In this document: positions 1 through 6,256 of the stretch, in pieces
How positions within the stretch are numbered: position 1 is the stretch's first letter
Layout: every line of letters begins with the position of its first letter
Source of the DNA: Pseudomonadota bacterium
GTDB lineage: Bacteria; Pseudomonadota; Alphaproteobacteria; Caulobacterales; Caulobacteraceae
DNA length: 7,034 bases
Direction: 5' to 3'
Assembly: GCA_023436945.1 (NCBI GenBank)
Contig: JAEZHG010000195.1
Location: forward strand, 1-7,034
The notes under the pieces: model-generated
Database searches by the model: none
Told to the model about the DNA's origin: nothing
The model's input: the letters and a program-made list of their open reading frames with translations, nothing else
Program-made: the position numbers and the translations under genes

Positions 1-329
1 TAGGCAATCATACCGCGCGACATCTGGGGCGCGTCATAGGCGGCACCCTTGCGGATTTCGGCTTGAATCTCTTCTGCGCTCTGGAAGCCGCCGGCCTTGA
101 TCGTGTTCAGGTCGCGGACGAACGACACATAGACAGAGGCCGCTTCGGCAACGCTCTGGTTCAGGGCGATCGCGGGCGCAGGGGCGGGCGGCGGCGGAGG
201 CGGCGGGGCCTCGGGTTCCGGCGTGGCGCAGCTGGCGACAAGTGCGGCAGCGGCCAGAGACGCGATAGCCAGTCCGCGTTTACGGACCGACTGCGGGAGG
301 TGAGCCTGACGTGGGGCAACCATGGACAT
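1..329 (-). CDS. Proline-rich lipoprotein of unknown function (5' part, runs off left edge)
   Basis: An open minus-strand frame starts at the ATG at 329-327 and stays open to the window edge (109 codons, then the bases TA, so a Tyr codon or a stop could follow at once). The N-terminus is a lipoprotein signal: basic n-region (VRKRG, residues 15-19), hydrophobic core (about 20-32), and lipobox V31-A32-S33 before Cys34. After the Cys comes a Pro/Ala/Glu linker with seven consecutive prolines (42-48) and PAPAPA-like residues, then an apparently globular segment from about residue 57 (NQSVAEAASVYVSFVRDL...). By family knowledge this is a secreted, lipid-anchored envelope protein; the Pro linker suggests a spacer between membrane anchor and domain. 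A second in-frame ATG lies two codons in (323-321); the first is preferred because a GGGA-type ribosome site lies about 9 bases upstream. It follows prs in the same orientation. I do not recognise the domain, and its total length cannot be seen. Confidence 0.75.
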   Translation of the reverse strand, partial: MSMVAPRQAHLPQSVRKRGLAIASLAAAALVASCATPEPEAPPPPPPPAPAPAIALNQSVAEAASVYVSFVRDLNTIKAGGFQSAEEIQAEIRKGAAYDAPQMSRGMIA

Positions 330-360
330 CGGCGGGCTTCCCTTGACTTTAAAGACTGGG

Positions 361-383
361 AAAGAGGCGTGGGGGACGCCTCT
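361..383 (-). terminator. Terminator-like hairpin between prs and the lipoprotein gene
   Basis: Read on the minus strand, AGAGGCGT-CCCCC-ACGCCTCT forms a perfect 8-bp stem (363-370 paired with 376-383) with a 5-base loop, followed by only a short T run (TT then CCC). It lies 53 bp past the prs stop and 34 bp before the lipoprotein ATG. It could end prs transcription, attenuate read-through, or sit in the lipoprotein 5' leader. The weak T tract makes efficient termination uncertain. Confidence 0.5.
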
Positions 384-435
384 CTCTGGGGGAGATCAAA
401 GCCGACTATTCGCCAGAAAAATGGTTAGCCGAACA

Positions 436-1368
436 TTAATCGAAGAGCTTTGAAACGGATTCTTCATTGGCGATGCGTCGGATCGCTTCACCAATCAGGG
501 GGGCAACGCTGACACGGCGGATTTTGTTGCAACCCAGAACCGCATCCGGTTGTTCGATGGAATCGGTGATCACCAGTTCCTTCAGCGGGCCGTTCTGGAC
601 GCGGTCCACAGCAGGGCCCGACAGAACGCCATGGCTGATATAGGCCGAAACCTCGGTGGCACCCTGTTTGATCAGGGCCTCGGCGGCGTTGACCAGCGTT
701 CCGCCCGAATCGACGATATCGTCGAACAGGATGCAGCTGCGACCATTTACATCACCGATGATGTTCATGACTTCCGACATGCCCGGCTCTGGACGGCGCT
801 TGTCGACGATAGCCAGATCGACATCGAGACGGTTGGCCAGTGAGCGGGCGCGAACCACGCCGCCAACGTCCGGCGACACGATCATCACGGCATCGCGCGG
901 CTTGGTCTCTTTGATGTCCTGCGCCAGCACCGGCATGGCGACGAGGTTATCGGTCGGAATGTCGAAGAAGCCCTGAATCTGTCCTGCGTGCAGGTCCATG
1001 GTCAGGACGCGGTCTGCGCCGGAACGCTCGATCAGGTTGGCGACCAGCTTGGCCGAGATCGGGGTGCGGCCACCGGTCTTACGATCCTGACGGGCGTAGC
1101 CGAAATAGGGCATGACGCAGGTGATGCGGCGGGCCGAGGCGCGGCGCAGGGCGTCAACCATGATGAGCATTTCCATCAGGTTGTCGTTGGCCGGTGCGCT
1201 GGTCGACTGGATGATGAAGACATCCTCGCCGCGCACATTCTCCTCAATGGCGGTGAAGACCTCGTTATCCGCAAATCGCTTGACCGTTGCCTTGGTCAGC
1301 GGTGCATCGAGGTGGTTGGCAATCGCTTGTGCCAACGTCCGGTTCGAATTGCCTGCCAGCAGCTTCAT
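436..1368 (-). CDS. prs: Ribose-phosphate pyrophosphokinase (PRPP synthetase)
   Basis: The 310-residue product has the normal length of bacterial class I PRPP synthetases. The cytoplasmic enzyme transfers pyrophosphate from ATP to ribose 5-phosphate, making PRPP for purine, pyrimidine, histidine, tryptophan and NAD synthesis. Visible motifs in order: RFADNE (31-36); the ATP-site segment FGYARQDRK (89-97); the metal-binding [11 protein letters not shown] (125-135, with His127); SPDVGG (165-170); the catalytic flexible loop KRR (190-192); and the PRPP-binding loop DDIVDSGGT (216-224). All key residues of the family are present, so it should be active. The start is fixed by the conserved [10 protein letters not shown]-terminus and an AAGGA ribosome site 9 bases upstream of the ATG. 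It is divergent from bamD across a shared 156-bp region and is followed on the same strand by a lipoprotein gene, with a hairpin between. Confidence 0.98.
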   Translation of the reverse strand: MKLLAGNSNRTLAQAIANHLDAPLTKATVKRFADNEVFTAIEENVRGEDVFIIQSTSAPANDNLMEMLIMVDALRRASARRITCVMPYFGYARQDRKTGGRTPISAKLVANLIERSGADRVLTMDLHAGQIQGFFDIPTDNLVAMPVLAQDIKETKPRDAVMIVSPDVGGVVRARSLANRLDVDLAIVDKRRPEPGMSEVMNIIGDVNGRSCILFDDIVDSGGTLVNAAEALIKQGATEVSAYISHGVLSGPAVDRVQNGPLKELVITDSIEQPDAVLGCNKIRRVSVAPLIGEAIRRIANEESVSKLFD

Positions 1369-1415
1369 GACCGGTCATCCTTTCGCCGTGTTCGGGCCTG
1401 CACATTCGCAGCCCT

Positions 1416-1460
1416 TAGATATGTTGCGGGGTCTCTAGGTCACGAAGTGACTCGCATCAA
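1416..1460 (-). promoter_or_regulatory. Candidate prs promoter region
   Basis: Two weak sigma70-like arrangements can be read on the minus strand. One is TTGATG (1460-1455), a 17-base spacer, then TAGAGA (1437-1432). The other is GTGACC (1443-1438), a 16-base spacer, then TATCTA (1421-1416). Both place the start site 40-60 bases before the prs ATG. Neither matches consensus well. The inverted repeat at 1439-1451 falls in the spacer of the first and overlaps the -35 of the second. Confidence 0.3.
1439..1451. repeat. Inverted repeat GTCAC-GAA-GTGAC in the prs/bamD divergent region
   Basis: This is a perfect 5-bp inverted repeat with a 3-base centre, the size and symmetry of a small dimeric regulator operator, lying inside the candidate prs promoter. 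It overlaps a GACTC (GANTC) site at 1449-1453. The symmetry is seen directly; an operator role is inference, and a 5-bp arm can arise by chance. Confidence 0.35.
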
Positions 1461-1485
1461 CCCGCGTTTCCGTGATTTCCGCGCA

Positions 1486-1513
1486 TTGGCATCCCGTTGT
1501 GCGCTGTTATAGA
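1486..1513 (+). promoter_or_regulatory. Candidate bamD promoter
   Basis: TTGGCA (1486-1491), a 16-base spacer and TATAGA (1508-1513) make a reasonable sigma70-type promoter (5/6 and 4/6 matches). The expected transcript start is near 1520, only about 5 bases before the GTG at 1525. That would leave the ribosome site at 1515-1518 outside the mRNA, so this promoter bears on which bamD start codon is used. Confidence 0.5.
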
Positions 1514-1524
1514 GAAGGCGAAGG

Positions 1525-2481
1525 GTGAGCGATGCAGATGTGCATCAATCGTCCGGTACAAAAACGAGGTCGCTCTTGCCTGCAATCCTGTCCCGCTCCG
1601 GTCTGCTTCGTTCTGGCCAGTCCCGTTCCGGTCTTTCGTTCCGCTCGGGTATGATGCTGATGGGTGTCGCTGCTGCGGCCCTGACACTGTCTGCTTGCGC
1701 CGGAAACAAGCCGCGCCAGCGTCTGGCCTATGAGGAACGCCCCGTCGAGGCGCTCTACAACACTGGCTACCAGCGCCTTCAGTCGAAGCGCTGGAATGAC
1801 GCCATCGACTATTTCCAGGAAGTTGAACGCCAGCACCCCTATTCCGAGTGGGCACGCCGCGCGATTCTGATGCAGGTCTATGCCTTCTATCAGAACAACG
1901 CCTATCAGGACGCCAATGCGGCGGCTGACCGGTTCATCGCCCTGTTCCCCGGTAACCCGTCCGCAGCCTATGCCTTCTATATGAAGGCGATCTGCAACTT
2001 CGAGCAGATCGTGGATGTGGGCCGTGACCAAGGCTATGCCGAGGCAGCCCTGACGGGCCTGCGCGATGTGGTCCGCCGCTATCCGAACTCGCCCTATGCG
2101 ACGGACGCGCGCGTGAAGATCGACATGGTCAATGACCAGCTGGCCGGTAAGGAAATGGCTGTTGGCCGTTACTACCAGCGCGCCAACCAGCCGATCGGTG
2201 CGATCAACCGCTACAAGACCGTGATCGAGAATCAGGACTTCCAGCGCACATCGCACACGCCGGAAGCGCTTTACCGTCTGGTGGAAGTGAACCTGCAACT
2301 GGGCCTGCGTGACGAAGCCGTCCGCAACGCTTCGGTTCTCAGCCACAACTTCCCGGGAAGCCCTTGGTATGCCGAGGCCTTCGCGCTTCTGACCGAACAG
2401 GGCCAGCGCCCGGAGGTCGAGCCGACCGGCAAGCGTGCGTCGTGGCTGCGTCGCATCATTCCGGGCGCTTCGAACAACTGA
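1525..2481 (+). CDS. bamD: Outer membrane protein assembly factor BamD (lipoprotein)
   Basis: BamD is a periplasmic lipoprotein of the BAM complex that, with BamA, folds beta-barrel proteins into the outer membrane. The signal has a hydrophobic core at residues 43-55 and lipobox L55-S56-A57 before Cys58. The mature part is built of TPR-like helical pairs from about residue 74, with family hallmarks QHPYSEWARRA (103-113), RRYPNSPY (184-191) and FPGSPWY (276-282); the roughly 261-residue mature length is close to the E. coli protein (245 aa precursor). The N-terminus is odd: 42 residues precede the hydrophobic core, with RSG four times (24, 29, 34, 40). The GTG at 1525 has AAGG six bases upstream. 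An alternative TTG at 1576 has GAGG six bases upstream, fits the candidate promoter better, and would give 301 residues with a 40-residue signal. An ATG at 1651 is unlikely because it removes all positive charge. Product call is firm; the start is not. Confidence 0.95.
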   Translation: MSDADVHQSSGTKTRSLLPAILSRSGLLRSGQSRSGLSFRSGMMLMGVAAAALTLSACAGNKPRQRLAYEERPVEALYNTGYQRLQSKRWNDAIDYFQEVERQHPYSEWARRAILMQVYAFYQNNAYQDANAAADRFIALFPGNPSAAYAFYMKAICNFEQIVDVGRDQGYAEAALTGLRDVVRRYPNSPYATDARVKIDMVNDQLAGKEMAVGRYYQRANQPIGAINRYKTVIENQDFQRTSHTPEALYRLVEVNLQLGLRDEAVRNASVLSHNFPGSPWYAEAFALLTEQGQRPEVEPTGKRASWLRRIIPGASNN

Positions 2482-2504
2482 TTGTCCATACAATTCAACA
2501 ACTG

Positions 2505-2547
2505 GAACGCAGAGTGTGTAAAAAGCCTCTGCGTTCTTGTTATGTTT
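2505..2547 (+). terminator. Rho-independent terminator of bamD
   Basis: A perfect 10-bp stem, GAACGCAGAG (2505-2514) paired with CTCTGCGTTC (2527-2536), encloses a 12-base loop and is followed by the T-rich TTGTTATGTTT. It begins 23 bases after the bamD stop, so bamD is probably transcribed alone and recN has its own promoter. The 3' arm and tail overlap a LexA-box-like sequence. Confidence 0.75.
2533..2547 (+). promoter_or_regulatory. Candidate LexA (SOS) box upstream of recN
   Basis: GTTC-TTGTTAT-GTTT matches the alphaproteobacterial LexA consensus GTTC-N7-GTTC in seven of the eight defined bases. It lies 42-56 bases upstream of the recN ATG, where an operator would overlap the promoter. 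recN is a classic SOS gene in E. coli, so the placement makes sense. I cannot define a clear -35/-10 pair next to it. Confidence 0.5.
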
Positions 2548-2588
2548 CGGGCTAGGGTCGCTCCGTAGAACACGAATCAAATCGATCC

Positions 2589-4286
2589 ATGCTCACCACA
2601 CTTTCTATTCGCGACGTTGTACTGGTCGATGCGCTCGATCTGGATGTCCAAGACGGCCTGACCGTCCTGACCGGCGAAACCGGCGCGGGTAAATCCATTA
2701 TTCTGGACGCATTGGGTCTGGCGCTGGGCGCGCGGGGTGATGCAGGGCTTGTGCGCCACGGGGCGAAACAGGCCATTGCGACCGCTGTGTTCAGCGTGCC
2801 GAACGACCCTTCGCTTCTGGAACTGCTGGAAGAAAAAGGTTTCGAGGCCAAGGCAGGCGAGGAGTTGATCCTGCGCCGTATCCTGTCAGTCGATGGCCGT
2901 TCCAAAGCCTATATCAATGACCAGCCCGCCGGTGTGACGGCTCTGCGCGAGATCGGCTCTCTGCTGGTCGAGGTTCATGGCCAGCACGAGACAGTCGGCC
3001 TGCTGGACTGGAAGACGCACCGAGCATCGCTGGATAGCTATGGCGGCCTTCAGCCCCAGTTGTCGGCGGTGGCCGAGGCGGCGCGTAAGCTGAAAGAGGC
3101 CGAGGCACGCCTGGCGGACCTGATGGCCGAGGCCAAGGACGCAGCTGCCCGCGCCGAAGAGATTTCCAACAACCTTGCCGATCTAGACGCTCTCGATCCG
3201 AAAGAGGACGAAGAGACCGAACTGGCAGGTGATCGCGCCGTTCTGGGTGCGGCTGAAAAGGCTTTGGCGGACCTGGCCGATGCCCGCACGCAACTGGGCG
3301 GTGACAAGCTGTCCCAACGTTTGAGCGCGGCACTGCGCGCCGTCGAGCACGCCCGCACGCGGGCAGGGCAGGCGGGCATCGAGGGCGACCATCCGGTCAT
3401 CAAGAGCCTGTCGGACGCAGTGGATGCTATCGACCGCACCATGGTCGAGGCTATGGAGGCGATTGCGGCTGTCGATGCGGCTGCGGATGCCTTTGATTTC
3501 GAACCGGGCCAGTTGGACAAGACCGAAGAGCGCCTGTTCGCCCTTCGCGCCACGGCCCGCAAGCTGCACACGACCGTCGATGCCCTGCCGTCCCTGCGGA
3601 TCAAGCTGCGAGAGCAACTGCGCCTGATCGAGAACGGCGAGGAAGCGCTGGCCAATGCCCGTCGCGAGACGGCAGAGGCCGCCCAGCACTATGACATTGC
3701 CGCCGAGTTCCTGACCTCGGCCCGCGAGGCGGCGGCAGAGCGCCTGACGGCTGCGGTCATGGCCGAGCTTGGTCCGCTGAAGCTGGAGCGTGCGCGTTTC
3801 CGCGTGTCTATCGAACCCATCGAGGGGCGTCGCGGTCCGGAAGGGCGCGAGAACATCCGCTTCCAGGTCTCGACCAATACCGGCACGGACTTTGGTCCGC
3901 TGGACAGTGTGGCTTCGGGCGGCGAACTGGCGCGTTTTGCACTGGCGATGAAGGCGGCTCTGGCCAGCCGTGAGGACATGGTCCAGCCGGTGATGATCTT
4001 CGACGAGGTGGATCAGGGCGTCGGTGGTGCCGTCGCCGAGGCGGTTGGTGGGCGCTTGAAGCGTCTGGCCCATGGCGCTCAGGTGCTGGTGGTGACACAT
4101 AGTCCGCAGGTTGCGGCGTGTGGCCATACCCACTGGAAGATCCGCAAAACCGACAAGGACGGCATGACCACCTCTACGGTCGAACCTCTGGACGAGACGG
4201 CGCGACTGGAAGAAATCGCCCGTATGCTGTCCGGTGCCGAGGTTACCGACGAGGCGCGTGCTGCTGCAAATCGCCTGATCGGCTAA
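2589..4286 (+). CDS. recN: DNA repair protein RecN (SMC-like ATPase)
   Basis: RecN is a cytoplasmic SMC-like ATPase acting early in double-strand-break repair, helping RecA-dependent recombination by bridging DNA. At 565 residues it matches the usual 550-570. The N-terminal ATPase half has Walker A GETGAGKS (29-36) and VHGQHE (129-134). A long Ala/Glu/Arg-rich heptad region, about 155-380, is the antiparallel coiled coil with its hinge. The C-terminal half has the ABC signature SGGELAR (443-449), Walker B VMIFDEVD (468-475, catalytic Glu473) and the switch histidine in VVTHSPQVAA (501-510, His504). The tail ARMLSGAEVTDEARAAA is also typical. The ATG gives the conserved MLTTLSIRD start but has no good Shine-Dalgarno sequence. 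A LexA-like site lies upstream, suggesting DNA-damage induction. The DUF1489 gene follows after 64 bp with no obvious terminator between. Confidence 0.98.
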   Translation: MLTTLSIRDVVLVDALDLDVQDGLTVLTGETGAGKSIILDALGLALGARGDAGLVRHGAKQAIATAVFSVPNDPSLLELLEEKGFEAKAGEELILRRILSVDGRSKAYINDQPAGVTALREIGSLLVEVHGQHETVGLLDWKTHRASLDSYGGLQPQLSAVAEAARKLKEAEARLADLMAEAKDAAARAEEISNNLADLDALDPKEDEETELAGDRAVLGAAEKALADLADARTQLGGDKLSQRLSAALRAVEHARTRAGQAGIEGDHPVIKSLSDAVDAIDRTMVEAMEAIAAVDAAADAFDFEPGQLDKTEERLFALRATARKLHTTVDALPSLRIKLREQLRLIENGEEALANARRETAEAAQHYDIAAEFLTSAREAAAERLTAAVMAELGPLKLERARFRVSIEPIEGRRGPEGRENIRFQVSTNTGTDFGPLDSVASGGELARFALAMKAALASREDMVQPVMIFDEVDQGVGGAVAEAVGGRLKRLAHGAQVLVVTHSPQVAACGHTHWKIRKTDKDGMTTSTVEPLDETARLEEIARMLSGAEVTDEARAAANRLIG

Positions 4287-4340
4287 AGTTGAAACTCGGC
4301 CAACGGCGGTCTGCCTTTTCGCTGCCGCAGTCTGGGACTA

Positions 4341-4350
4341 GAGGCGCCTC
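4341..4350 (+). promoter_or_regulatory. Ribosome site of the DUF1489 gene inside a palindrome
   Basis: GAGGCGCCTC is a perfect 10-bp palindrome directly abutting the ATG. Its first half is the Shine-Dalgarno sequence, which decides the start at 4351. As RNA it could pair between molecules but cannot form a looped hairpin well, so regulatory meaning is doubtful. Confidence 0.55.
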
Positions 4351-4749
4351 ATGCCACTTCACATGATCAAACTTGCCGTCGGCGTCCCGGATGTCGAATG
4401 GTTGGAAAAGCGCGCCTCGAAGGGCGTGCCATTGGTGGTTCACACCCGCATGACGCCTAAGCGTGGGCCGGAAATGGAAGACGGCGGATCGCTCTATTGG
4501 GTGGTCAAGGGCTCGATTATGGCCCGCCAGCCGATCATGGACATCTCCACTATCGGCGAAGGCCGCGACAGCCGCTGCGAAATCACGCTGGAGCCCAAGG
4601 TTATCCGCGTGTCGCCCACGGTGCGCCGTGCGTTTCAGGGTTGGCGTTATCTGGAACAGAAGGATGTTCCGGTCGATCTGGACGAGATAGACGCTGGCGA
4701 GACGCCGCCCGAACTGGCCGCCATGTTGCGGGATCTGGGCGCGTGGTAA
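4351..4749 (+). CDS. DUF1489 family protein of unknown function
   Basis: The 132-residue product matches my recollection of the DUF1489 family, small proteins found mostly in alphaproteobacteria with no known function. Family-like blocks are IKLAVGV (6-12), TRMTPKR (32-38), DGGSLYWVVKG (44-54), ARQPIMDI (58-65) and RRAFQGWRYL (92-101). There is no signal peptide or membrane segment, so it is probably cytoplasmic. The conserved basic and aromatic residues hint at nucleic-acid or phosphate binding, but that is a guess. The ATG at 4351 is chosen because AGAGG lies six bases upstream; an in-frame ATG at 4363 (Met5) is the alternative. It sits 64 bp after recN on the same strand and may share its transcript. 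Its stop is 96 bp before the MATE start. Confidence 0.88.
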   Translation: MPLHMIKLAVGVPDVEWLEKRASKGVPLVVHTRMTPKRGPEMEDGGSLYWVVKGSIMARQPIMDISTIGEGRDSRCEITLEPKVIRVSPTVRRAFQGWRYLEQKDVPVDLDEIDAGETPPELAAMLRDLGAW

Positions 4750-4794
4750 GCGGCATCTAGAGCTGTCCTAGTCCACCCACATTTCTATTATTAC

Positions 4795-4819
4795 ACGGAA
4801 GCGCCCGACGCGTTTCCGT
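4795..4819 (+). promoter_or_regulatory. Stem-loop in the leader of the MATE transporter gene
   Basis: ACGGAAGCGC (4795-4804), loop CCGAC, and GCGTTTCCGT (4810-4819) form a 10-bp stem with one G-U pair. No T tract follows on either strand, so it is not a standard terminator. A TATTAT (4786-4791) just upstream could be a -10 element, which would put this hairpin at the 5' end of the mRNA; no good -35 is visible. A second, small inverted repeat, AACGG (4832-4836) with CCGTT (4843-4847), reaches into the TTG start codon. Confidence 0.45.
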
Positions 4820-4845
4820 TCTCCCCTGTCAAACGGACCAAACCG

Positions 4846-6201
4846 TTGTTTAGCGCTGCCCATAAACAAACACTGAAAGACCTTCTGACCCTTGCGTGGC
4901 CTGTTGTGCTGGCCCGCGTGGGTATCATGACCATGGGTCTGACGGATGCCATCGTGGTGGGGCATCATTCCTCTACTGAACTGGCCTATCACTCGCTGGC
5001 TTGGGCACCGACCTCGATCATCCTGACCACGGCTGTGGGCCTGATGATGGGCGTTCAGGTGATGACTGCCCGTATGCGCGGGGAGGGCCGTCATGACGAG
5101 GTGGGCGCGGTACTGCGTCGCGGTTTTGTCTATTCGCTGCAACTGGGTGTAGCGGCACTGGTACTGCTGGCTCTGGCGGGGCCGCTACTGCTGCCGCGTC
5201 TGGGTTTTGAGGATGGACTAGGCGAGGGTGCGGCCCTTCCGCTGGTCATCTTTGCCCTGTCGATGCCGTTCTACCTGATCTCGGTTGCGGCCCAGTTCTT
5301 CCTTGAGGGGCTGGGCAAGCCCAAGCCGGGCATGTGGGCGATGTGGATCGCCAATATCGTCAACATCGCCCTGAACATCGTGCTGGTGCCGGATATGCTG
5401 GGCCTTGGCGTCCATGGTGCAGCGGCATCGGCGTGGGCGACCTTTGGTGCGCGTGCGGCTCTGGTCGTGTTCCTTGTCATCTACATCCTGCGTATGCCGG
5501 AAGCGAAAGCATGGGGCCTGTTCAGCAAGCCCAAGCGCGACCGCGTGACCGAGCGCGAGCAGGTCAAGGTCGGCCTTGGTGCCGGTGCCTCGAACTTCAT
5601 CGAAGTGGGGGCCTTTGCCGCCATGACGATTGCAGCAGGTCTTCTGGGTGCCAACCAGACCGCAGGCTGGGCCATTGTGATCAACACCTCGGCCATCGTT
5701 TTTATGCTGCCGATGGGTCTGTCCTCGGCCACGGCTGTGCTGGTGGGCAAGGCCTATGGCGCGGGCGACCATGAGGGCGTGAAGCGGGCAGGCTGGATCG
5801 GCATGGGCGTGGTGGCTGTGCTGGCCACGATTGTCGGTATTTTCATCTGGCCGACGGCGCACCTGATTACGGGTGCATATACGAACGACATGGCGGTGCT
5901 GGCCATTGCGGCTCCGGCACTGGCGCTGGCGACCTTCTTCTTCGTGGCGGACGCTGTTCAGGTGGTTGCCGCCCACGCCAACCGTTCGGCGGGCGATGTG
6001 ATGATGCCGACCATCATGCACTTCGTTTCCTATGGCGTGGTGATGATTCCGCTGGGCTTCCTTCTGGCCCCGAGCATGGGCGTGAATGGTCTGGTGACGT
6101 CGGTTATTGTGGCCAGCCTGATCTCGGGCGTGCTGCTGGGCGTGCGTTTCCACATCATTTCCAAGCGTGCTGCGCGCACTTCGCACCAAGCGATAGGGTG
6201 A
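4846..6201 (+). CDS. MATE family efflux transporter (NorM-like)
   Basis: The 451-residue, strongly hydrophobic inner-membrane protein has about 12 membrane segments in two related halves joined by a basic cytoplasmic loop near 219-240. MATE proteins export cationic drugs, dyes or metabolites by Na+ or H+ antiport. Three acidic residues important in Vibrio cholerae NorM (Asp36, Glu255, Asp371) have counterparts at the same spacing: Asp34 in MGLTDAIVVG, Glu253 in ASNFIEVGAFA, and Asp369 in VADAVQVVAAHA. This supports a working NorM-type pump; substrate and coupling ion cannot be read. The start is the TTG at 4846: no ATG or GTG lies in frame between the preceding stop (4747-4749) and TTG, and the next Met (28) would cut the first membrane helix. 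The ribosome site is weak (GGA eight bases upstream). The leader carries hairpins; metG follows after 55 bp with its own promoter. Confidence 0.93.
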   Translation: MFSAAHKQTLKDLLTLAWPVVLARVGIMTMGLTDAIVVGHHSSTELAYHSLAWAPTSIILTTAVGLMMGVQVMTARMRGEGRHDEVGAVLRRGFVYSLQLGVAALVLLALAGPLLLPRLGFEDGLGEGAALPLVIFALSMPFYLISVAAQFFLEGLGKPKPGMWAMWIANIVNIALNIVLVPDMLGLGVHGAAASAWATFGARAALVVFLVIYILRMPEAKAWGLFSKPKRDRVTEREQVKVGLGAGASNFIEVGAFAAMTIAAGLLGANQTAGWAIVINTSAIVFMLPMGLSSATAVLVGKAYGAGDHEGVKRAGWIGMGVVAVLATIVGIFIWPTAHLITGAYTNDMAVLAIAAPALALATFFFVADAVQVVAAHANRSAGDVMMPTIMHFVSYGVVMIPLGFLLAPSMGVNGLVTSVIVASLISGVLLGVRFHIISKRAARTSHQAIG

Positions 6202-6226
6202 CGCGGCGCGAAAGCGTCTCTATATC
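6198..6226 (+). promoter_or_regulatory. Candidate metG promoter overlapping the MATE stop codon
   Basis: GTGACG (6198-6203), a 17-base spacer and TATATC (6221-6226) match a sigma70-type promoter with ideal spacing. The -35 box overlaps the MATE stop codon (6199-6201). The predicted transcript start near 6233 gives metG a leader of about 24 bases that includes its ribosome site. Confidence 0.5.
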
Positions 6227-6256
6227 CCAAGCCTTACTCAAGTTTAGTGGAAGATC

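Noticed and set aside
63..428. Plus-strand open frame of 121 codons at the left end
   Set aside because: It reads Arg/Gly-rich opposite the lipoprotein gene and across the hairpin; the minus strand has a proper signal peptide and lipobox.
1367..1378. Perfect 12-bp palindrome ATGACCGGTCAT spanning the prs start
   Set aside because: It overlaps the start codon and part of the ribosome site, but with no spacer and no second copy it is most likely chance.
988..1512. Plus-strand open frame of 174 codons opposite prs
   Set aside because: It is antisense to an intact prs and runs into the divergent promoter region; no motif supports it.
1507..2580. Long minus-strand open frame (357 codons) opposite bamD
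   Set aside because: It lies antisense to a firmly identified gene, has low-complexity Arg/His/Ala-rich composition and no recognisable motif; long shadow frames are expected in GC-rich DNA.
3050..4133. Overlapping minus-strand frames opposite recN (201 and 316 codons)
   Set aside because: They are Ser/Arg/Ala-rich shadows of the recN coiled-coil codons, with no independent evidence.
4795..4819. Hairpin as a terminator of the DUF1489 gene
   Set aside because: No T tract follows on the plus strand (TCTCCCC) or the minus strand, so a leader structure is the better reading, though weak termination cannot be excluded.
5218..6189. Minus-strand open frame (323 codons) opposite the MATE gene
   Set aside because: The translation is rich in His, Arg and Gln with no domain, the typical reverse complement of a membrane-protein gene. 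The MATE frame has the expected helices and conserved acidic residues.
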